A model generated the notes under the pieces. It saw only the letters and a program-made list of their open reading frames with translations. It had not been told where the DNA came from and ran no database searches. Shown piece by piece: positions 1 to 11,850 of a stretch of DNA of 64,000 nucleotides. How positions within the stretch are numbered: position 1 is the stretch's first letter; every line of letters starts with the position of its first letter. This DNA comes from Eleusine coracana subsp. coracana (lineage: Eukaryota > Streptophyta > Magnoliopsida > Poales > Poaceae), in the NCBI GenBank assembly GCA_032690845.1, contig CM064417.1:24331622-24395621 (forward strand), written 5' to 3'. Made by a program: the position numbers and the translations under genes.

Positions 1-239
1 CACTTGCTCCTAGCTTGTCCTTAGCCTTGATCCATTTCCATCAACACTTGGACTCCATGAAGCTCCATGCTTGTGGTCATTGCTATCAATCGCCAAGGCA
101 ACCATCATCAAACATCATTAAGTAGAAAAGGATTCCTACACGCACAACACTCATGTAGACATTAGTCATATTTCATGCTTGCCATTTATCGCCAAAACAT
201 TAAGACCTTAGGGTGACCTCAATGGTCATGAACCTTACA
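1..239 (-). mobile_element. 3' LTR end of copia element A (start lies outside window)
   Basis: This stretch is similar over its whole length to 21660-21923, the end of the LTR at 18487-21923. Both end in ...GTCATGAA(C/G)CTTACA and are followed by a pyrimidine-rich ATCTnCCCCTTTTT run. The inverted copy at 20068 starts with the reverse complement, TGTAAGCTTCATGACC. On the minus strand this is therefore the beginning of the 3' LTR, preceded by its polypurine tract. Only the last 239 bases fall inside the window. Confidence 0.8.
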
Positions 240-254
240 ATCTCCCCCTTTTTG
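240..254 (-). other. Polypurine tract of copia element A
   Basis: The plus strand reads ATCTCCCCCTTTTTG directly after the LTR end ACA. On the minus strand this is a purine run abutting the LTR start TGTAAG. The same arrangement recurs at 21924 beside the central LTR, which fixes the element orientation as minus. Confidence 0.7.
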
Positions 255-748
255 GTGATGGATGACAACCACTACTTATGATGATCCAAAACAAACGAGC
301 AACAAGGAACCAAAGGAAAAGATAGGTTTGAAAGGATTACCTTGGTCCTTACCTTGGAAGTAGTCTCCTTCTTGGAATGTGCTAGGTGTTGAGGGAGAAC
401 TACCCAATTATGTAGCGCACTTGATGTTGATATTGAGTTGAATTTTGCGCCCATCACGGTGTCGTGGTAGTTGATCATGTTGAAGTAGACACGCACCATG
501 GACATAGAAGTTCATGTCGGTGAAGATGTTCATTGTTATTGTAGACATGCACCATAATTGTTCTTTGCCATGTTGGTGTAGATGTTCGTCTTGATATAAT
601 CTTCATTTGTGCTCTAGGTGAACATGCACCATTGTCTTGATCGTTTTCGTTTGATCATCTCTCCTTCATCTCTTCTTCATGTTCTCCACATCTATCTTCT
701 TAACTTCATGTTCTTCTTTGTCACCTCATTTCTAGCCTTGTATCTTCA
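255..748 (-). other. Copia A 3' non-coding interior, left of the Athila insertion
   Basis: No credible coding region is visible. The stretch is AT-rich, with several related TTCATGTTCTTC-like and TAGACATGCACCAT-like motifs repeated loosely (around 490-640 and 680-750). It is the segment between copia pol and the 3' LTR, and it resumes at 9115 on the other side of the Athila element. Confidence 0.5.
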
Positions 749-2304
749 TGTTCTTCTATCCGTAAGCGCACGGATACCGCTATAGCACCTCACCTAAGAG
801 TATTCCAAGGTATCGAATTCATAGGGAACATGTGTATCTAATCTCCTATCCTAATCCATCCAAGGACAACAAGAATATGGTAGGTAGAGGGTAGAGAGGA
901 TTCCTATGGTCAAGGATCCTAAAATAAGATAGGTTTAGTCTATAAATGCTTACATTGGGCACCGTCTTACCTTTGCATCCATAGGTGACTCCGACCAACA
1001 GCTCTATGACGTACCCGAACATGGAGGATTACTAAGGCCGGATAGGGCTGTCACCACCTACCAACTACCTCTACAAACCGTGGGCCAAGCGGGAAACAAA
1101 GGTACCCTCAAGCCTAGACACCACGTCTATGCTATTAATTACTATCAAAGTCTCGACATCACACTTATAGAAGACTATGATACTCTAACTAAATAGAGCG
1201 ATGATCCTATAAGCAACTAAGGAAAGAACTTACTTAAAAAGGAAACTTAAATACCAACGGAAGATCATGAATACTTACTAAGAAAGAAAAGCATCCACTG
1301 AGGTACAAGTGTGGAGAAGGCGCCGACAAGCCCGGACCTCCTCCTCACTCTCCCTCACTCTCTCCCTAATTTCTAAGCACTTTGGCAGTGCTAAAGCCTT
1401 TTGAGTGGAGCTCTAAATTCTCTTCTTCTTGTGTTGTGTGTTGTTTATGCCGAATTCTCCCTCTATTTATAGGTGGCAATGGGCAAGGGTACTTGTAGGT
1501 GAAGTAGAGTTGGTTGGCCAAAGTCGGTTCGCCAGGCGGCCACGTGTGCCGGGCGGATGTTAGAATGGGTCGGTTCCCGACCGACTCTCTTCCAATGGCT
1601 CGGATCTTGTCCCAAAGGCGGTTGTTGGGTCGGTTTCCACCAACTTCCTCCTTTGGCGAGCGGTAGCCTTCTTGGGCCTAATGGGCAGGCAACGCCGGGT
1701 GGTAACTCGAGGCCGGGCGGCAAGGTAGGTGGGTGGTGACCTAGGCTGGGCGGCGTCTCATGCCAGGCGGGAAGGTAGGCCGAGAGGCGGCCTTGGCCAG
1801 GCAGCAAGGTTGGCCGGGCGGCGGCCTTGGCCGTGTGCCAACCCCCTCCGGGTTGCGCCTTGACTTCTCCCAATTGGGCCACTTGTCAGCCTTCTTTTCT
1901 TAGCCATATTGCATCACTTTTGGTCCGAGAGGAGAAAACAACATCATGGTGGAGTGTTTTGCAGAATCGGCCGGGACAGATGATCAACCGAACAATGATT
2001 TCGGTTGATCAGCCGGGTGGCTAATTTTAGCCTTAATCGACCCTGTCGGCCGAGTCCTGATTTCAGCCATAACTGACCCTATCGGGCAGTGAAAATGGCT
2101 GTTTCACAGTGGTGATTCGCCGACGCGGTGTTTCATCATGTTTTTTTTTTTTGCATATTTTGGCCTTTTATACCTGCATACAAATCTTCACCAACACTTG
2201 TGGAAATTGTTAGTAATAAACTACTACCACTATGTTGTTTAATCCTTTTATGTTATTTATGCAAGGATTTGACGGTCAGATTTAGCATTTAAGGACCATC
2301 AACA
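749..2304 (-). repeat. 3' LTR of Athila element 1
   Basis: It aligns by eye with 7567-9114 from the phrase GCGCAnGnATACCGCT (about 766) to the terminal CAACA (2304). The first about 20 bases differ from the right LTR, so the start is approximate. The sequence CTCTATTTATAGG around 1460-1475 is a TATA-like site when read on the minus strand. A GC-rich run of CCGGGCGGC-like units follows (1530-1830). Confidence 0.85.
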
Positions 2305-3809
2305 AACTCTCCCACACTTAGCCTTTGCTCGTCCTCAAGTATAGGTTGAAGACTAAGGTGGATCATAACTTCAATTGGTATGATGCTAGCATGCAAATTA
2401 TTCCATGTCATACCTATACCCACGAACTTAAAGTATCAATCATGTTACCTTGGGTGGTTGATGAATAGAACGGTCTTGACTCCAATCATCTTCACTCATT
2501 CTGCTATGTAACTTGGGTTTTTTTTTTTGAAAATATTTTCAAAACAATTTAAAGCTGTACTCCACAAATGATTCTCTCAAATCACTCAATGTGTATGGTT
2601 CCTCACCAGGGCATTTGACAATGCCTCTTTTCATCCTACTTCTAAATATGGCTTAATGTGGAATTCAAGGTAGGGGTAAAAGAGAGGCATGCTTCTGTCT
2701 CATATATCACTAAGTCAAAAACGGGATCCATGGAGAGCAATTCATGAACTTTTGATCAAGCATGTGCACATGTGGACACGTGAATGGAACATGGATGGTA
2801 TGTGGGTATACCTTGAAATGCTACCTCCCTTCTATTTGATAGGCATTTGAGAATATGGGCTAATTCTTTTTTCTCTCACTTCTTATTCTTCTTTTTTTTC
2901 TTTTTTTCTTTTCTTTCTTTTTTTAATAGCCCATGTTTCGTTCACAAGGATATTCGGAGAGGGAGTTCATCAAAATATGATGGAGTACTTTATTCAATGG
3001 ACGGATGATTGACATGGACATGCTATCTTCCAGTGTAGAAGATTTAGCATATGGATGATGGATATGGTAGTGCTAACTTCCAGTGAAGAAGTATTAGAAA
3101 AGTGGTGTGCACATAATCTTGATCAAAAAGTCAAAAATAGTAACTCACAAGGTTCACAACAATTTGACAAAGTTCAACAAGACAACAAGCAGCATATACC
3201 TAAGGTTTTAAATGAGTTCATCAAATGGCCTTGGTAGGAAGATATAATCATTGAGGAGTCAAGCTATTGATTGTAATTTTTTTTTAGGAAAATTCCCAAG
3301 CACATCATGCATAAGAGCAGGATTCATTTCGTTAAACCATATCTCATAAATCAACTACCTAGGTGACAAGCTTTCCTAGAGATATAGTTCACAAGCAATA
3401 GGTTATGAACTAGGAATAAGGAGCATGCAAGCTAACCAAATAGAAGCATGATATAAAATCAGGGTTCCACGAGATTCATATTAGTTTTTGAGTTAAATTT
3501 TTATGATTGATTCAAGAGGAAATAATTTTAACTCGCAAAACAGGGAGGTGAAGGGATTGAGTGTGCAAACCGTCATTGTGAAGAAAGTGGAAGCTGGGTT
3601 GTGCCTGGTCGCCACACTATTTTTCATGATGTTGACCTCTTTTGTTTGTGCATCAGAGAGCCTGAGAGACCTCCCTCACACTTGTTCTTGTACCTGACTC
3701 GTTTTTATTCAAAACAAACAAAAGATTATGGAAACAAAAGGGACTCTACCGGGAATAGGACCAGTGAGTCTAAATTTATTCACATGAAAAAGAAATACAG
3801 GGAGGAATG
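2305..3809 (-). other. Athila 1 3' non-coding interior with polypurine tract at its left end
   Basis: The plus-strand AACTCTCCCACACTTAG at 2305-2321 is a purine tract on the minus strand (TGTGGGAGAG) next to the 3' LTR. The remaining 1.5 kb has no convincing reading frame. It contains T-rich runs (2520-2530, 2885-2930) and would be the position of the env-like ORF in larger Athila elements. I see no env-like protein here. Confidence 0.6.
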
Positions 3810-5035
3810 CTAGGGTAGAGCATTGAAATCAATTAAATTGATCACATCTACCTCCTTACCTTGGTTGTCATCTGGCTCTAGGAAGACTTTTAAACGATGA
3901 CCATTCACCTTAAACTGGTTCCCTCCGTCATCTTGGAGTGTGATTGCTCCATGCGATGCAGCATTAATGATGGTGAATGGTCCTTCCCATTTACTTTGAA
4001 GCTTCCCATGGCCGAACAACTTGACTCTGGAGTTGAAGAGCTACACCTTGTCGCCTGGCTTGAATTCCTTAGGCTTGATCCTTCGGTTGTGCCATCTTTT
4101 GGTTCTATCCTTATAGATCTTGGCACTATGGTAAGCCTTCTCTCTCCATTCCTCTAACTCGGACAGTTGCATTTTTCTATGTCTCCCGGCCTCCCTAAAG
4201 TCCATGTTCCATTTCTGGGTGGCCCAATGTGCTCTATGTTCTAGCTCGACTGGTAGATGACATGTTTTTCCATATATGACCAAGAAGGGAGACATACCAA
4301 TCAGTGTTTTGTATTTTGTCCTGTATGCCCAAAGTGCATCTGGTAGCTTCATCTTCCATCCACTCCCCATCTTATTCGTCTTCTGCAGGATGTTCTTAAT
4401 TTGTTTATTTGAAGTTTCTACCTGCCCGCTTGTCTGAGGGTGGTATGGAGTTGCAATGTTGTGCCTTACTCCAAGCTCTCTTAAAAAGTTCTGGAAGGTC
4501 TTATCAATGAAATGAGACCCTCCGTCACTTGTCACCATCCGTGGTGTTCCAAAATGAGGAAACATGATTTCGTGGAACATTCTTCGGGCATGCTTGGAGT
4601 CGGCAGCTCTGCATGGCATTCCTTCTACCCACTTGGATACATACTCAACGACCACCAAGATGTACTCGCAATCATAGGACTTTGGAAATGGTCCCATGAA
4701 GTCAATGCCCCATACATCGAGTAATCCCACTTGAAGGTTGTATGTTAGGGGCATTGCGCTGCGAGCAGTAATCCCTCCATGCTTCTGGCAATTCTGACAT
4801 GTTCGGATGAATTCTTTTGTGTCTTCATGCATTGTTGGCCAGAAGAATCCACTCTGCCAGATTTTTGCTTGGTTGCGGAATACACCAAAGTGGCCTCCAT
4901 ATGGAGATGCATGGCATTTCTCGATTATCTGGGTGCCTTTGATTCTTGGGACACATCTCCTTAGCAACCCGTCAGCACATACTCTGTAGAGGTACGGGTT
5001 GTCCCACGCGTGACGTCGACTCTCATAGATGAGAT
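3810..5035 (-). pseudogene. Athila 1 integrase (one frameshift, one stop)
   Basis: The zinc-binding N-terminal region (H..H..CQNCQ, near 4800-4930) precedes the catalytic core. The core has the three acidic residues in the contexts IDFMGPF, VTSDGGSHF and GQVETSN. A C-terminal domain follows, ending at 3810. An in-frame TAG at 4041-4043 follows the GDKV motif, after which the same frame continues for 69 codons to the natural end. Upstream, the frame changes near 5035 relative to RT-RNase H, where one base appears to be gained. The catalytic residues are intact. Integrase would insert the reverse-transcribed DNA in the nucleus. Both lesions make a full-length polyprotein impossible without suppression. 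Confidence 0.88.
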
Positions 5036-7540
5036 CTTCTTGTTCTCCCCTGGTGGTACATACCCTGTAACAATGAAATTCACAATGTATGCATACCAGG
5101 GGTTGGAGTCCATCACTTGCAGTAGCATGTCGTCATGGACAAAGTCATTTATCGGAATTTGCTGCATGTTAGTCACTTGCATACGCGACAAATGATCCGC
5201 AACAGAATTCTCTACTCCTTTCTTATCTCTAATTTCAAGGTCAAATTCTTGGAGTAGAAGAATCCATCTTATTAGCCTAGGTTTAGCATCTTTCTTAGTG
5301 AGCAGGTATTTTAAAGCAGCATGATCAGTGTGAACGATAACCTTTGCTCCTACTAAGTATGACCTAAACTTATCGATAGCAAAAACAACGACAAGGAGCT
5401 CTTTTTCTATAGTGGCATAATTAAGTTGTGCTCCTGTCAAGGTCTTGCTAGCATAGGCTATGGCATGATGCTTCTTATCTTTGGTTTGGCCAAGAACAGC
5501 CCCAACAGCATAGTCACTAGCATCACACATGATTTCGAAAGGCAGCATCCAATCGGGGGGTTGAATGATTGGAGCTGAGATGAGTGCCTTCTTAAGGATA
5601 TTAAAGGAATGTAGGCACTCATCATCGCAATCAAAGGGAGCATCCTTAGCCAAAAGACTAGTGAGGGGTCTGGTGATCTGGAAAAAGTCCTCGATAAAAC
5701 GCCGATAAAACCCCGCATGTCCTAAAAAACTACAGATCCCCTTAACATTACTCGGAGGTGGAAGCCTTTCTATGACCTCAATCTTAGCTCTATCCACCCC
5801 AATACCCCTCTCGGACACAAGGTGTCCTAAAACGATGCCCTCTCGGACCATAAAGTGGCACTTTTCCCAATTAAGTGCCAAATCCTTTTCCTGGCATCTT
5901 TGTAAGACCCTATCTAGGTTCTCAAGACAATGATCAAAAGTTTTCCCATAAACAGAGAAATCATCCTTGAAGAATTCCATGATTTCTTCGATCATGTCAG
6001 AGAATATTGACATCATGCACCTTTGGAACGAAGCAGGTGCATTACACAACCCGAATGACATTCTCCGATAGGCATAGGTTCCGTAAGGGCTTGTGAAGGT
6101 AGTCTTACTTTGATCATCTAGATGGATGGGAATTTGATGGTAACCAGAGTACCCATCAAGGAAACAAAAGAAGGAATTATTGGCAAGATGCTGCAACATT
6201 TCATTAGTGAAGGGCAGCGGGAAATGATCCTTTTTTGTTGCCTTGTTGAGCCGCCGATAGTCGATGCACATCCTCCATCCCGTGACGGTACGTTGAGGGA
6301 TCAACTCATTTCTAATGACCGTCATGCCCTTCTTAGGCACTACTTGCACATGGCTAACCCACTCACTATGAGGAACAGGATAAATTATCCCGGCATGCAA
6401 AAGTTTCAAGACCTCCTTCTTAACAACCTCTCTTATGTCACATCGAATGGTTGAGGACAGAGAGCAAATTCGAATTACTTTAGAGGATAGCTCAACTTCT
6501 CGCAACCATTTGTCACTGATAATTGAAGTTAACTCCTTCACCGTCTCTTGGAGGAATGCCTCTTCAAGTGGCTCAGGAGGAGAGATGGGAGTCAGGGGTT
6601 TCTTTAGGCAACAATACTTTGAGGTGTTTCCATAATCTTGAAAAAGCTCTTCCTCAAAGTCAAATGGGAATTCTGAGGGTTGAATTTCTTCTTCCCTAGG
6701 TGTTCTCGGTTCGGGTGAGGGCTCAATGGTCGAATCTTGGGGTATGCAAGGAATGGGTTTAGATTCGGCTATTAAGGGTTCCTCATGGCTCAACTTGGCT
6801 TCCTCCTGGAGGGGTTCAACATGATCAGAAAGGAAAGAAGTGTTTTCTAGAATATGGTCTAGGATTTCTCTTCCTTCCATCACGGTCTTATGAATGAATG
6901 ATCCTCCGACGGCAATGTCGAGGTATAGGGCAGCTTCCTTTTTCCAACACTCATGAAAATGTTGTAGAAACATCGGGTCGGGAATGGCAAGGTTGGGTCG
7001 AGATTTGGATAGCAAATTAATCCTAGCCCAGGCTACTCCTAAAGACTCCTTCTCATTCTGGCGAAAACCGAGAATTTCCATACGAAGGGAGACAATACGG
7101 GACATAGGGAAGAATACGAGACAAAATTTATCTCGAAGTTCTTCCCAATCACCGTTTACACTCCCGACAGTACGAGTGTGCCATTGTTTCGCCCTCTCCA
7201 TGAGGGAAAAGGGAAACAATTTCCACTTTAGAGTTTCCTGTGTCATGCCCTTTATAGAAAGGCATGAACATAGTTGCTCGAATTCTCGTAGGTGATGGTA
7301 TGGGTTTTCACTATCTAAGCCAGAAACGTATAGCTCTCGAACCACGGCTACAAAGCCAGGGCGAAGTTCATAGCCAGATGTACAAATTGGGTCCGCAGAC
7401 GGCTGTGGCTCAAAGAACTCTCCCTTTGGAGCAGAAAAGGATTGGATAGTAGGTTGCTCCGTTGTAGAAATAGGGAAAGAAATAAAGAAAGGCAAAAAGA
7501 TATGAGGATGAATAAGGTTTGAATATAGAACAACAACCGT
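4961..7540 (-). pseudogene. Athila 1 truncated gag fused to reverse transcriptase-RNase H
   Basis: The frame is open from the primer-binding site to 4961. Near 7380-6850 it encodes a gag capsid-like region (WKLFPFSLMERAKQWH, a typical retrotransposon gag block). An acidic, proline-rich linker follows with no CCHC knuckle and no protease D-S/T-G motif. RT starts near 6400 (YRRLNKATKKDHFPLPF, DGYSGYHQ), and RNase H lies near 5560-5180 (MCDASDYAVGAVL, HTDHAALKYL, DHLSRM). The RT active site, usually FMDD in this lineage, reads FKDD (aspartates at 5960-5965, lysine at 5966-5968). There is no ATG near the start of the gag block. The missing knuckle and protease imply an internal deletion that kept the frame. 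RT copies the element RNA in cytoplasmic particles; this copy is probably inactive. Confidence 0.88.
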
Positions 7541-7558
7541 TCCTCGGCAACGGCGCCA
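7541..7558 (-). other. Primer-binding site, tRNA-Asp type (Athila 1)
   Basis: The minus strand reads TGGCGCCGTTGCCGAGGA, 8 bases from the 5' LTR. It fits the 3' end of plant tRNA-Asp, the usual Athila primer as I know it, allowing mismatches. Confidence 0.75.
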
Positions 7559-7566
7559 GAAATGCT

Positions 7567-9114
7567 TGTTGGTATTTCTTACGATCACAGATAAATCCTT
7601 AAGCGCATGTATACCGCTGTAGCACTTCACCTAAGAGTATTCCAAGGTATTGAATTCATAGGGAACGTGTGTATCTAATCTCCTATCCTAATCCGTCCAA
7701 GGACAACAACAATATGGTAGGCAGAGGGTAGAGAGGATTCCTATGGTCAAGGATCCTAAAATAAGACAGGTTCAGTCTATAAATGCTTACTTCGGGCACC
7801 GCCTTACCCCTGCATCCACAGGCGACTCTGTCCAACAGCTCTACGACGTACCCGAACGTGGAGGATTACTAAGGCCGGATAGGGCTGTCACCACCTACCA
7901 ACTACCTCTACAAATCGTGGGGCACGCGGCAAACAAAGGTAACCGCTAGCCTAGACACTACGTCTATGCTATTAATTACTATCAAAGTCTCAACGTCACA
8001 CTTATAGAAGACTATGATACTCTAACTAAATAGAGCGATGATCCCATAAGCAACTAAGGAAAGAACTTACTTAAAAAGGAAACTTAAATACCAATGGAAG
8101 ATCATGAATACTTACTAAGAAAGAAAAGCATCCACCAAGGTACAAGTGTGGAGAAGGCTCCGAAAAGCCCGGACCTCCTCCTAACTCTCCCTCACTCTCT
8201 CCCTATTTTCTAAGCACTTCGGCAGTGCTAAAGCCTTTTGAGTGGAGCTCTAAATTCTCTTCTTCTTGTGTTGTGTGTTGTTTATGCCGAATTCCCCCTC
8301 TATTTATAGGTGGCAATGGGCAGGGGGGTACTTGTAGGTGAAGTAGAGTCGGTTGTCCAAAGTCGGTCCGTCGGGCGGCGGGCCATGCCGGGCGGCCACG
8401 TGTGTCGGGCAGCTATTAGATTGGGTCGGTTCCCGACCGTCTCTCTTCCAATGGCTCAGATCTTGTCCCAAATGCAGTTTTTGGGTCGATTTCCACCGAC
8501 TTCCTCCTTTGGCGGGCGGTAGGCTTCTTGGGCCTTATGGGCAGGCAACCCCGGGTGGTAACCTAAGGCCGGGCGGCGGCTCATGCCGGGCGGCAAGGTA
8601 GGCCTGGCGGCGGTCTAGGCCGGGCGGCAAGGTTGGCCGGGCGGCGGCCTTGGCCGTATGCCAACCCCCTTCGGGTCGCCCCTTGCCTTCTCCCGGTTAG
8701 GCCACTTGTCGGCCTTTTTTCCTTACCCATATTGCATCACTTTTGGTCTGGGAGGAGAAAACGGCATCATGGTGGAGTGTTTTACAGAATCGCCCGGGTC
8801 GGATTATCAGCCGAACAATGATTCCGGTTGATCAGCCAGGTGGCTGATTTCAGCTTTAAACGACTCTATCGACCGGGTCGCCCCTTGCCTTCTCCCGGTG
8901 AAAATGGCTGTTTCATAGTGGTGATTGGCCGACAGGGTGTTTTGTTTTGTTTTTTTTTTTTTGCATATTTTGGCCTTTTATATCTACATACAAATATTCA
9001 CCAACACTTATGGAAATTGTTAGTAATAAACTGCTACCACTATGTTGTTTATTCCTTTTATGTTATTTATGCAAGGATTTGATGGTCAAATTTAGCATTT
9101 AAGGGCCGTCAACA
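7567..9114 (-). repeat. 5' LTR of Athila element 1
   Basis: It starts TGTTGGTATTTC and ends GGGCCGTCAACA. It is homologous to 749-2304 across the full length. A TATA-like CCTATAAATAG is readable on the minus strand near 8302-8310. It contains a 25-base segment (GGGTCGCCCC...CCCGGT) present twice, near 8673 and 8876. The left LTR has only the first copy, in diverged form. Confidence 0.85.
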
Positions 9115-9869
9115 CACCTATCACCAAAAACCAAAACCAAAATACAAGAGAACCAAGGGGCAAATAATAATTTACAAGAGTTAGAAAACTCTCCCTTTCA
9201 TTGTGCTCCTCCTTGGTCATGACCACGTTCCACCATAGCTTCCCCTACACACATGACTCAACAAAATATTTTCTCAAGTATGCAATGGTTTGTCATACAT
9301 GTGTTGGGAATGTATGAGTCACTTGTCTTCGAGCCGCGTGTGTGGATTTAACCTCGGAGCTCGTTTGAACATGACTCAATGGGCATGAAGCACAATTATC
9401 ACTATAATATCATCTAGAGGGTCATATACTCAACATTGTAAATAAGCAACTCCCCCTAGAAACATGCTTGGAAGCATGTAAGGTAGCACAATGCAACAAT
9501 GCATGAATGTAAAGAATGCAAATGCAACAAGTGTACAATGCATGATGCGATGCTAAAAGAAAGAGAGAGAAAGGCTACAAACCAAAATGCCAACAACGAG
9601 TTGTTCCCTTCTCGAGCTTACTCACAATGGAACATTTTTCAAACCCTTGGGCACACCATGAACCACCTTCCCAAGCTTAACCCACGTCCATTTCTATCTC
9701 AAGGAGGCCCGAAGTCGACCTACAAGAAGAAGAGAAACAAGCACAAAACAAAGGCACAAACAACTAAACAAAGAAAACAAAGACTATACATATTTACAAA
9801 AGACAAGCTTCAAGGATATGTTGCGTTAAGTTTGAAAGGTCGAGAACATTGAGTTCTCCCCTTAGCTTG
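9115..9869 (-). other. Copia A non-coding segment right of the Athila element
   Basis: Nothing coding is recognisable. The region is A-rich on the plus strand (CAAAA-type runs at 9125-9140 and 9720-9790). It lies between the end of copia pol and the 3' LTR of element A, as expected for a 3' untranslated interior. Confidence 0.4.
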
Positions 9870-10181
9870 TAGAAGGTCTTCTCATCGAGTGGCTTAGTGA
9901 AGATATCCGCCAATTGTTCATGAGTTCACAAACTCACCAATTCAATGTCCTTCTTCTAAACATGATCCCTTATGAAATGATGCTTGAATTGAAAGCCAAG
10001 GAACACATGTAACTCTCCAATCATTGACTTTTTAAATTCTCTTGCCATCATTTTCCAAAACTCTTTATTGAACTTCTCATTTTTTGATCCATATATGATA
10101 TCATCCATAAAGCTTTGGCACACACAAAGAGATCCTTCCCAACATGCCATGACCTAGGAGCTTGCTTGAGACCATAGAGAG
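9870..10181 (-). pseudogene. Copia A reverse transcriptase C-terminal part and end of pol
   Basis: On the minus strand, after the insertion at 10182, the sequence LYGLKQAPRSWH is followed almost at once by the active-site box FMDDIIYGS. A canonical copia RT has several dozen residues between these blocks, so an internal deletion is likely. The motif GELHVFLGF is then joined directly to HHFIRDHV, the C-terminal end of RNase H, which means most of RNase H is also missing. The pol end motif EQLADIFTKPL is present near 9880-9910. Stops occur after RDHV and again before the THEQL block. Confidence 0.82.
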
Positions 10182-10821
10182 TGATAGGTGTAGAGTGCCC
10201 GATCTTTCGATGAGTGGAGATAACTTCAATTTGGTGGATGTTGACGCTCACGATCCGACTACGACGAGCAAGCCGAAGCGCCAATGCAATCGCTGAACCA
10301 ACTTCCGAAGGATATTAACCTTGCGGTAAACAAGATCAACCTGATCACGAGGATCAATTCTTACGCGCAATCGAAGAACGAGCAAGAATTACAGGTGAGC
10401 AATCTGATGTATTGCACGAAGGTGGAGTTCTGAATTCACGTCGAGAGACGGATGTATAGCTAAGCTAAACTTAAAACAAAACTCAAAGATTACAAGGGGC
10501 GCAGCCCTTGACTATATAGGGGGAGGACGAGGCATCTAGGACCGGCTGAAGTGGAGAGGCGCGCGGTGGAGAGGGAGTCGTGCGACTTGGGCCACGTGGG
10601 CCTTCGGGCGACATCATCCTGGGCCGTCGTTCCTTAGCATCAAAACCGTCTTCAATTCCTGGGCTCGAGCTCTAGTGATTGGGCCCTTGTACGTCGTCGT
10701 CTCGTTAGAAGATGGATCCGTAACTCGAGGAGGCGCGACGACGAGAGGTGGAGGCGTGACAGCTTGGTTTGGCGCGCCATCTTCCGTCGTCATTATTCGT
10801 ATGTCGTTGATGTCCTCATCA
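10182..10821. mobile_element. 640-bp solo LTR inserted in copia RT, TSD GAGAG
   Basis: The insertion begins TGATAGGTGTAG and ends GTCCTCATCA (TG...CA with TGAT/ATCA inverted ends). It is flanked by GAGAG at 10177-10181 and 10822-10826. Removing it and one GAGAG joins the RT blocks KLKKPL and YGLKQAPRSWH in frame. It contains CTATATAG (10513-10520, TATA-like) and a GGGGCGCAGCCCTTG stretch. It has no coding capacity of note. I do not recognise the family. Confidence 0.85.
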
Positions 10822-10826
10822 GAGAG

Positions 10827-11848
10827 GTTTCTTCAACTTGTACACATGTCTAGGATGCTTAGAGTCCTTAAACCCTAGAGGTTTTTTCACATAGACCTTC
10901 TCATTGATCTCTCAATTCAAGAATGCACTCTTTACATCCATTTGATAGAGCTTGAAGCCATTATGTGATGCATAGGCAAGTAAGATCTGAATTGCTTCAA
11001 GATGGGCCACGGGAGCAAATGTTTCTTCAAAGTCAATGTCCGCTACTTGAGAATATCCCTTAGCTAATAGACGAGCCTTGTTCTTGACAATTGCCCCGTT
11101 CTCATCTTGTTTGTTCTTGAAGACCCACTTGGTGCCAACCACATTATGATTTTTAGGCCTTTCCACCAATTTCCATATTTTGCATCTCTTGAAGTTGTTC
11201 AACTCTTCTTGCATATCAATAACCCATTTGTGATCATCCATAGCTTCTTCAATGGTTGTGGGCTCAATCATAGAGACGAAAGAGTAGTTCTCAATTGCAG
11301 CATTTGCCTCATCAAGATTTTCTTCACTCACATAGTTGGGCTTGTATTGATTTCTCCTTGTCCTAACTCCTTGAGATGGACTCCCAATGATCAAGTCATG
11401 TGAATGATCTTTGTTGATAGCTTTGGGTCTAGGATGATGTTCCTCTTGAGTGGGAGGAGGTCTAGGTGAAGTATCTTGTGCATCATGAATTGCTTGCTCT
11501 CTTGGGATATGAGTGTCTTGGATTCGTAGTGAGGTGGGGGAATCACTCATATGCCTTCTCCTTTTGGAACTAGAGCTTGGAGTGCATGATGGGGTGTTGT
11601 GTGAAGAGCTTCGAGAAGTGGCTTGAGACGAAGTATGTGAATAATCTTGTGGCTCAGTCCTCACTTAGGTTTCCTCATGGCTAGGTGGACACACTCAATG
11701 AATCTTGGGAGGAGCTAGTGGGTGTGTCAATAACATCTTGGGTTAGTTCTTGCACTTCAAAGGAGGAGGTTGGTTGAGGTAGTGGAGTAGAGGGCTCACC
11801 AATATCATCATCATTGGCCTCGTGGGGTAATACCTCACCCACGGGCTT
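10827..11848 (-). pseudogene. Copia A reverse transcriptase N-terminal part and integrase-RT linker
   Basis: Minus-strand frames carry a serine/proline-rich linker (11400-11850). The conserved start of copia RT follows: EAMDDHKWVIDMQEELNN, WVFKNKQDENG, KARLLAKGYSQ, DFEETFAPVAHLEAIQ and YQMDVKSAFLN. A stop at 10912-10914 directly after AFLN is followed in the same frame by EINEKVYVKKPLGF up to the solo LTR. This is palm and finger sequence of a Ty1/copia RT, in a Sirevirus-like context. The linker is split between two frames near 11670. Confidence 0.87.
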
Positions 11849-11850
11849 GT

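Larger units (their letters stand above)
749..9114 (-). mobile_element. Athila-type Ty3/gypsy retrotransposon, near-complete, minus strand
   Basis: Two about 1.55-kb LTRs (about 749-2304 and 7567-9114) flank an interior. A tRNA-Asp-type primer site is next to the right LTR, a purine tract is next to the left LTR, and gag-RT-RNase H-integrase motifs lie between them. LTR ends are TGTTGG...CAACA. RT sequence of the DGYSGYHQ and DDFSVYG type and integrase of the PYGGHFG type match the Athila lineage as I know it. The gag part is short and joined to RT without a recognisable zinc knuckle or protease. There is a frameshift before integrase and a stop inside it, so the element is not autonomous now. 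The left boundary is uncertain by about 25 bases because the first LTR bases differ, and no clear 5-bp TSD was found. Confidence 0.88.

Noticed and set aside
749..2304. A 5-bp TSD CACCT for Athila 1 (722-726 and 9115-9119)
   Set aside because: Using it would place the left LTR start at 727 without the TG end; the match could be chance, so no TSD is claimed.
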